This document shows, in pieces, positions 59,158-64,000 of a stretch of DNA of 64,000 bases; within the stretch, counting starts at the first letter, position 1; each line of letters opens with the position of its first letter. The position numbers and the translations under genes are program-made. Location of the stretch: the NCBI GenBank assembly GCA_025965695.1, contig JAOPWM010000080.1, positions 1-64,000 on the forward strand, given 5' to 3'. The notes below the pieces were generated by a model that had not been told where the DNA came from, ran no database searches, and saw only the letters and a list, made by a program, of their open reading frames with translations. Origin of the DNA: Blastococcus sp. Lineage in GTDB: Bacteria; Actinomycetota; Actinomycetes; Mycobacteriales; Geodermatophilaceae.

Positions 59158-61707
59158 TCACGCACTCGTGACCACCCCGAGCTCCGCCGAATCGGCCATG
59201 CACTCAGAGTGCGGGAGCACGCGCACGGTGTAACCGAACGCCCCGGTCCGCTCCAGCGGCAGGGTGGACGTGAACCAGTGACGGGAGCCGTCGGTGTGCT
59301 CGTGCGCCATGGGCACGGTGGTCACCTCGTGCAGTCCGTCGGCGTCGTCGACCCGGCCATAGGCCGCCTGCACCTGGACGTCATCGGGCGCGAGGCCCGG
59401 CAGCTCGACCTCGGCGCGCAGCGCCAGCGTCGACCCGATCTCGGGCGTGTCACCGGCGCCGGTGGCCTCGACGTGGGCCACCCGCACGGCCGGCCAGTTC
59501 TGCAGCAGGTGCGCCCGCCAGCCGGCCTCCTCGCGTGCGGGGCGGTATCCGTCGGCCGCCATCGCCCGGGCCGAGCCGGCTGCCGGCACGTACAGCGCCT
59601 GCACGTAGTCACGCACCATCCGCGTGGCCAGCACCTTCGGCCCGGTCTCCCGCAGCGTGTGCCGCACCATCTCCACCCAGCGGGCAGGGACGCCGTCGCG
59701 GCCGATCTCGTAGAAACGTGGGAGCACCTGGTTGCCCAGCAGCTCATAGATCGCCCGGGCCTCCACCTCGTCGCGCCGGTCGGGATCGGCGACGCCGTCG
59801 GCCGTCGGGATGGCCCAGCCGTTCTGCCCGTCGAACCACTCGTCCCACCAGCCGTCGCGGATGGAGAGGTTCAGGCCGCCGTTGAGCGCGGCCTTCATGC
59901 CCGAGGTGCCGCACGCCTCGAGCGGACGCAGCGGGTTGTTCAGCCAGACGTCACAGCCCCAGTAGAGGTACCGGGCCATCCCGATGTCGTACCCGGGCAG
60001 GAACGCGATCCGGTGCCGGATCTCCGGGTCGTCGGCGAACGTCACCATCTCCTGGATCAGCTTCTTGCCACCGTCGTCCGCCGGGTGACTCTTGCCCGCG
60101 ATCACCAGCTGGATCGGCCGCTCCGGATCCAGCAGCAGGGCCTTGAGCCGCTCCGGGTCGCGCAGCATGAGAGTCAGCCGCTTGTAGGAGGGCACCCGCC
60201 GGGCGAAGCCGATGGTGAGGACGTCGGGGTCGAAGGCCGTCGCCGTCCAGCCCACCTCGGCCTCGGTGGCCCCGCGGGAGAGCGCGGTCTCGCGGATGCG
60301 GCGGCGCACCTCCTCGACCAGCCGGGAGCGCAGCGTCCGGCGGATGCTCCAGAGGTCACTGGCCGGGATCTTGTCGACGCCGTCGAAGTGGACCGGCCCC
60401 TCCCCGTCGACCGGGTCACCCTGACTGGAGGTCTGCGTGCCCATCTCGACCAGCTCACGGGCGGTCCAGGTGGGCGCGTGCACGCCGTTGGTGATCGAGC
60501 CGATGGGCACGTCGGCCTCGTCGAAGCCGGGCCACAGGTCGCTGAACATCTGCCGGCTGACGTGCCCGTGCAACCGGCTGACGCCGTTGGCGCGCTGCCC
60601 CAGCCGCAGGCCCATGTGGGCCATGTTGAACTTCGACTGGTCCTCCTCGGCGCCGAGTGCGAGGAGCTCCTGCAGGGGCACGCCGAAGCCTGCGAAGTAG
60701 CGCTCGATCAGCACCCTGGGGAAGCGGTCGATGCCCGCCGGCACCGGGGTGTGCGTGGTGAACACGGTGCCGGCCCGGACGGCCTGCAGCGCCTCCGGGA
60801 AGCCCAGCCCGTGCGCCTCGGTGAGCTCGCGGATCCGCTCGACGCCCTGGAAGCCGGCGTGGCCCTCGTTGGCATGGAACACCTCGGGGGCCGGCGTTCC
60901 GGTCAGCGCGCAGTAGGCGCGCAGGGCCCGGACCCCGCCGATGCCGAGCAGCATCTCCTGGCGGAGGCGGTGGTCCTCGTCGCCGCCGTAGAGGCGGTCG
61001 GTGACCCCGCGCTCGGCCGGCGCGTTCTCCTCGATGTCACTGTCGAGCATCAGCAGCGAGACCCGGCCCACCTGGGCGCGCCACACGTGCGCGTGCAGGG
61101 TGCGGCCCTCCGGCAGCGGCACGGTGATGACGACGGCCGATCCATCGGGCTGGCGGAGCAGCTTGACCGGCAGGCCGTGCGGGTCCAACGACGGATAGTG
61201 CTCCAGCTGCCAGCCGTCGGCGGACAGGCCCTGGGTGAAGTAGCCCGCCCGGTAGAGCAGGCCCACCCCGATCAGGGGGACGCCGAGGTCGGACGCGGCC
61301 TTGAGGTGATCACCGGCCAGGATGCCGAGGCCACCGGAGTACTGCGGCAGCACCTCGGTGATCCCGAACTCCGCGGAGAAGTACGCGATGCTCGCCGGCG
61401 CCTCGGCCCCGAGCGACTGGTACCAGCGCGGGGTCGCGAGGTACTCCTGCAGATCGTCGACCGCGTCCTGCAGCCGCCGCACGAACCTGCGGTCCTTGGC
61501 CAGCGCGGCGAGCCGCTCGGCCGAGACCTCGCCGAGCACCTTGACCGGATCACCGCCGCAGCTCTGCCAGAGAGCGGGGTCCAGCGCCTCGAACAGGTCG
61601 CGCGTCTCGGGGTGCCAGGACCACCGGAGGTTCATGACGAGCTGGGACAGGGGCAACAGGGGTTCGGGCAGCGCCGCGCGGACGGTGAACCGACGAAGAG
61701 CTCGCAC
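59158..61707 (-). CDS. glgP: Alpha-glucan phosphorylase (GlgP)
   Basis: GlgP releases glucose-1-phosphate from alpha-1,4-glucan ends. The 849-residue, GT35 TIGR02094-type protein has an N-terminal DUF3417 domain (about 5-120; LVMNLRWSWHPETRDLFEALDP), the barrel with YSGGLGILAGDHLKAASDLG, the central HTPVPAGIDRFP, and the PLP-lysine region CGTSGMKAALNGGLNLSI (about 590-607). The start is GTG at 61707. It is divergent from glgE across 157 bases, which should hold both promoters. Confidence 0.95.
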   Translation of the reverse strand: MRALRRFTVRAALPEPLLPLSQLVMNLRWSWHPETRDLFEALDPALWQSCGGDPVKVLGEVSAERLAALAKDRRFVRRLQDAVDDLQEYLATPRWYQSLGAEAPASIAYFSAEFGITEVLPQYSGGLGILAGDHLKAASDLGVPLIGVGLLYRAGYFTQGLSADGWQLEHYPSLDPHGLPVKLLRQPDGSAVVITVPLPEGRTLHAHVWRAQVGRVSLLMLDSDIEENAPAERGVTDRLYGGDEDHRLRQEMLLGIGGVRALRAYCALTGTPAPEVFHANEGHAGFQGVERIRELTEAHGLGFPEALQAVRAGTVFTTHTPVPAGIDRFPRVLIERYFAGFGVPLQELLALGAEEDQSKFNMAHMGLRLGQRANGVSRLHGHVSRQMFSDLWPGFDEADVPIGSITNGVHAPTWTARELVEMGTQTSSQGDPVDGEGPVHFDGVDKIPASDLWSIRRTLRSRLVEEVRRRIRETALSRGATEAEVGWTATAFDPDVLTIGFARRVPSYKRLTLMLRDPERLKALLLDPERPIQLVIAGKSHPADDGGKKLIQEMVTFADDPEIRHRIAFLPGYDIGMARYLYWGCDVWLNNPLRPLEACGTSGMKAALNGGLNLSIRDGWWDEWFDGQNGWAIPTADGVADPDRRDEVEARAIYELLGNQVLPRFYEIGRDGVPARWVEMVRHTLRETGPKVLATRMVRDYVQALYVPAAGSARAMAADGYRPAREEAGWRAHLLQNWPAVRVAHVEATGAGDTPEIGSTLALRAEVELPGLAPDDVQVQAAYGRVDDADGLHEVTTVPMAHEHTDGSRHWFTSTLPLERTGAFGYTVRVLPHSECMADSAELGVVTSA

Positions 61708-61864
61708 CGGTCGAGACTAACCACGTCCCCGCCTGCCGCCATCGGACCGGCGAATCGTCTCGGCCACCGGCCCCACCACTTTCCACAGCCCCAACGAGTG
61801 AGCCAGATGTGACGTGATCGAAGCCGAGGTGCTGGTGAGGCGTGACCTCGATAGCGTTGGGGCG

Positions 61865-63871
61865 ATGACTGGCCGCGCTGACCTCCGCCTCGGCATCTCC
61901 GATGTCGCCCCCGTCGTGTCGTGCGGGTCGTTCTCGGCCCGCGCAGTGGTGGGCGAGCACGTGCCGATCACCGCCACCGTCTTCCGCGAGGGCCACGACG
62001 CCGTCGCGGCCGATGTCGTGTGGACCCCGCCGGACGGCGGCCCGTCGGCGCTGCTCCGGATGGCCACGTTCGGCCAGGAGCCCGACCGCTGGCTGGCCAC
62101 CGTCGTGCCCGACCGCGAAGGCCCCTGGACGTTCCGCATCGAGGTGTGGAGCGACCCGCTCGCCACCTGGCGGCACGCCGTCGAGGTGAAGATCGAGGCC
62201 GGTCAGGGCGCCGAGGAGCTCGCCAACGACATCGAGGAGGGCGCCCGGCTGCTCGACCGGGTGGCCGCCGAGGCGGACCCCGAGCACCGCCAGTCCGTCG
62301 CCGCGGCGGCCGCAGCCCTCCGCGACACGTCGCTGGAGTTGACCGCGCGCGTCGCGCCGGCGCTGACCCCGTCGCTGCAGGAGTACCTGCACGCGCACCC
62401 CGTCCGGGAGCTGGTCACCCCCTCCCCCGACTACGAGGTCTGGGTCGACCGGCCGCGCGCGCTCTACGGCTCCTGGTACGAGTTCTTCCCGCGGTCGGAG
62501 GGCCCGGTCGTCGACGGCGTCGCCATCCACGGGACCTTCGCCGACGCGCAGGACCGGCTGCCCGCCGTCGCGGAGATGGGCTTCGACGTCGTCTACCTGC
62601 CCCCGATCCATCCGATCGGGACGGTCAACCGCAAGGGCAGGAACAACACCCTGACCCCGGACGCCGACGACGTCGGCTCACCGTGGGCGATCGGCAGCGC
62701 CGAGGGCGGCCATGACGCCGTCCACCCGCAGCTGGGCACGATGGAGGACTTCACGGCGTTCGTCGCACGCACCCGGGAGCTGGGCATGGAGGTGGCGCTG
62801 GACTTCGCGCTGCAGGCCGCGCCGGACCACCCGTGGGTGGCGAGCCACCCGGAGTGGTTCACCACCAAGCCCGACGGCACGATCGCCTACGCGGAGAACC
62901 CGCCGAAGAAGTACCAGGACATCTACCCGATCAACTTCGACAACGATCCCGAGGGCATCTACGCGGAGTGCCTCCGGGTGATCCGGGTGTGGATGGACGC
63001 CGGGGTACGGATCTTCCGCGTGGACAACCCGCACACCAAGCCGCTGAGCTTCTGGCACTGGTTGATCTGGGAGGTCAAGAAGACCGATCCGGACGTGCTG
63101 TTCCTCGCCGAGGCCTTCACCCGGCCGGCGATGATGCACCAGCTCGCGCGCATCGGGTTCACCCAGTCCTACACGTACTTCACCTGGCGGACCGAGCGGC
63201 AGGAGATCGAGGACTACGGCCGGGAGCTGGCCGCGAGCGCGCACTACATGCGGCCCAACTTCTTCGTCAACACCCCGGACATCCTGCACGAGTCGCTGCA
63301 GTTCGGCGGCCCGCCGATGTTCAAGATCCGCGCCGTCCTGGCCTCGATGATGAGCCCCACCTGGGGCGTCTACTCCGGGTTCGAGCTGTTCGAGCACGTC
63401 GCCGTCCGCCCGGGCAGCGAGGAGTACCTCGACAGTGAGAAGTACCAGCTGCGCCCCCGCGACTGGGCCGCCGCGGAGGCCGCCGGCCGCAGCCTCGCGC
63501 CCTACCTGCGCCGGCTCAACGAGACCCGGCGGGCCCACCCCGCCCTGCAGCAGCTGCGCACACTGCACTTCCACGCCGTCGACAACCCGAACCTGATCTG
63601 TTTCTCCAAGACCGATCCTGGGTCGTCCGACGCCGTCATCGTCGTCGTGAACCTGTCCAGCCATTACACCCAGATCGGGACGACGGCTCTCGACCTCCCG
63701 GTGCTCGGCCTGGACTGGCACGAGCGGTTCTCCGTCACCGACGAGATCGGTGGCGGGAGCTACGACTGGGGCCAGTTCAACTATCTGGAGCTGGACCCGT
63801 ACCGGGAGCCCGCCCACGTCTTCGCGGTCACCCTGCCGCGACCGGTGCAGTTCCCACCGCCGGTCGCCTGA
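61865..63871 (+). CDS. glgE: Alpha-1,4-glucan:maltose-1-phosphate maltosyltransferase GlgE
   Basis: GlgE extends alpha-glucan with maltose from maltose-1-phosphate, the product of the TreS-Pep2 route from trehalose. The 668-residue GH13_3 protein has an N-terminal DUF3416 domain (about 8-190; [25 protein letters not shown]), the barrel with [20 protein letters not shown], the nucleophile Asp387 in [13 protein letters not shown] and the acid/base Glu in [12 protein letters not shown]. The lysine-rich KKYQDIYP and the CFSKTD tail are also family-like. ATG at 61865 is chosen over 61814 by similarity to other GlgE starts. Confidence 0.95.
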   Translation: MTGRADLRLGISDVAPVVSCGSFSARAVVGEHVPITATVFREGHDAVAADVVWTPPDGGPSALLRMATFGQEPDRWLATVVPDREGPWTFRIEVWSDPLATWRHAVEVKIEAGQGAEELANDIEEGARLLDRVAAEADPEHRQSVAAAAAALRDTSLELTARVAPALTPSLQEYLHAHPVRELVTPSPDYEVWVDRPRALYGSWYEFFPRSEGPVVDGVAIHGTFADAQDRLPAVAEMGFDVVYLPPIHPIGTVNRKGRNNTLTPDADDVGSPWAIGSAEGGHDAVHPQLGTMEDFTAFVARTRELGMEVALDFALQAAPDHPWVASHPEWFTTKPDGTIAYAENPPKKYQDIYPINFDNDPEGIYAECLRVIRVWMDAGVRIFRVDNPHTKPLSFWHWLIWEVKKTDPDVLFLAEAFTRPAMMHQLARIGFTQSYTYFTWRTERQEIEDYGRELAASAHYMRPNFFVNTPDILHESLQFGGPPMFKIRAVLASMMSPTWGVYSGFELFEHVAVRPGSEEYLDSEKYQLRPRDWAAAEAAGRSLAPYLRRLNETRRAHPALQQLRTLHFHAVDNPNLICFSKTDPGSSDAVIVVVNLSSHYTQIGTTALDLPVLGLDWHERFSVTDEIGGGSYDWGQFNYLELDPYREPAHVFAVTLPRPVQFPPPVA

Positions 63872-63920
63872 TCCCCTCCCCTGACCGCACCCAGCCGATG
63901 AACGAGGGCTACCCCCAGCG

Positions 63921-64000
63921 ATGACCGTTCCCGTCCCCGACTCCCCCACCAGCCGCTCCGCGCTGCCGGCCCCTGGCACCGACCCGGAGTGGTTCAAGCG
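63921..64000 (+). CDS. treS: Trehalose synthase TreS (first 26 codons)
   Basis: The frame opens MTVPVPDSPTSRSALPAPG and then reaches DPEWFKR, the start of the TreS signature (DPxWFKxAVFYEVLVRAF), at the right edge. TreS interconverts trehalose and maltose and feeds GlgE. It begins 49 bases after glgE. Only the N-terminus is visible, so the call rests on this short motif and on context. Confidence 0.75.
   Translation, partial: MTVPVPDSPTSRSALPAPGTDPEWFK

Noticed and set aside
61708-61864. CRP-like half-site TGTGACGTGATC in the glgP-glgE gap
   Set aside because: The second half-site is missing and the core spacing is wrong, so it is not reported as a regulatory feature.

Overview
The window is high-GC (about 70% or more by eye) with many GTG starts, four-base ATGA/GTGA gene overlaps and classical actinobacterial gene families. 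Gene content and order point to a high-GC actinobacterium, probably of the Geodermatophilaceae type (Blastococcus, Geodermatophilus, Modestobacter); that family-level placement is inference. The order leuC, IclR, gltX, FAH hydrolase, leuB, serA, ilvC-ilvN-ilvB, gatB-gatA-gatC, ACT protein, ligA, MetE-like, mnmA, iscS-like, etfA, etfB follows the Mycobacterium tuberculosis segment Rv2988c to Rv3029c, so the backbone is ancestral actinobacterial chromosome. The lineage-specific insertions are the galactose operon, the c-di-GMP genes, the ABC transporter operon and the glycogen genes.

Layout. 1-2.7 kb: leuC (partial) divergent from its IclR regulator, then a sulfite-oxidase-like molybdoenzyme. 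2.8-7.0 kb: galactose operon galT-galK-SSS symporter-small membrane protein. 7.1-7.5 kb: two identical tRNA-Glu genes and a tRNA-Gln. 7.6-11.0 kb: FAH hydrolase, gltX and CPBP protease, overlapping. 11.0-12.1 kb: a truncated VOC gene and an alpha/beta hydrolase (insertion scar). 12.3-16.7 kb: cimA with an Ile-coding attenuator leader, leuB, serA. 16.8-18.3 kb: two membrane proteins. 18.3-22.0 kb: ilvBNC behind a Leu-Val-Val attenuator leader. 22.0-27.6 kb: two overlapping GGDEF-EAL genes, one apparently active and one catalytically dead. 27.7-29.4 kb: ilvD. 29.4-32.0 kb: PH-like protein, 2-hydroxyacid dehydrogenase, sorbosone-dehydrogenase-type lipoprotein. 32.1-35.7 kb: gatCAB with an extra small membrane protein. 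35.8-40.5 kb: ACT protein, ligA, a decayed gene, MetE-like protein. 40.6-42.5 kb: exported nucleotidase. 42.6-46.3 kb: MFS-iscS-mnmA. 46.5-48.3 kb: etfBA. 48.4-49.7 kb: RGCVC protein and a cysteine-synthase-like enzyme. 49.8-53.9 kb: four-gene ABC transporter. 54.1-55.7 kb: enoyl-CoA hydratase and a lone ABC ATPase. 55.8-64 kb: glycogen/alpha-glucan genes glgX, FHA protein, glgP, glgE, start of treS.

How the genes work together. cimA + leuC(D) + leuB make 2-ketobutyrate from pyruvate, and ilvBN, ilvC and ilvD carry it to isoleucine and make the valine/leucine precursors. Each of the two branch entry points has its own attenuator: an Ile-Ile-Ile leader before cimA and a Leu-Val-Val leader before ilvB. 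gltX, the tRNA-Glu/tRNA-Gln genes and gatCAB are the parts needed for indirect Gln-tRNA synthesis. glgP/glgX (breakdown) and glgE/treS (the trehalose-maltose-1-phosphate route) form a storage-glucan cluster.

The less ordinary features are the paired active/dead GGDEF-EAL proteins, in which the dead one keeps a c-di-GMP inhibitory-site motif; the two matched attenuators; the Cys-rich RGCVC protein beside a cysteine enzyme; a small membrane gene embedded in gatCAB; two gene remnants; and a palindrome present twice with compensating base changes. No prophage, insertion sequence, CRISPR array or secondary-metabolite cluster was seen. No gene-free stretch exceeds about 210 bases.
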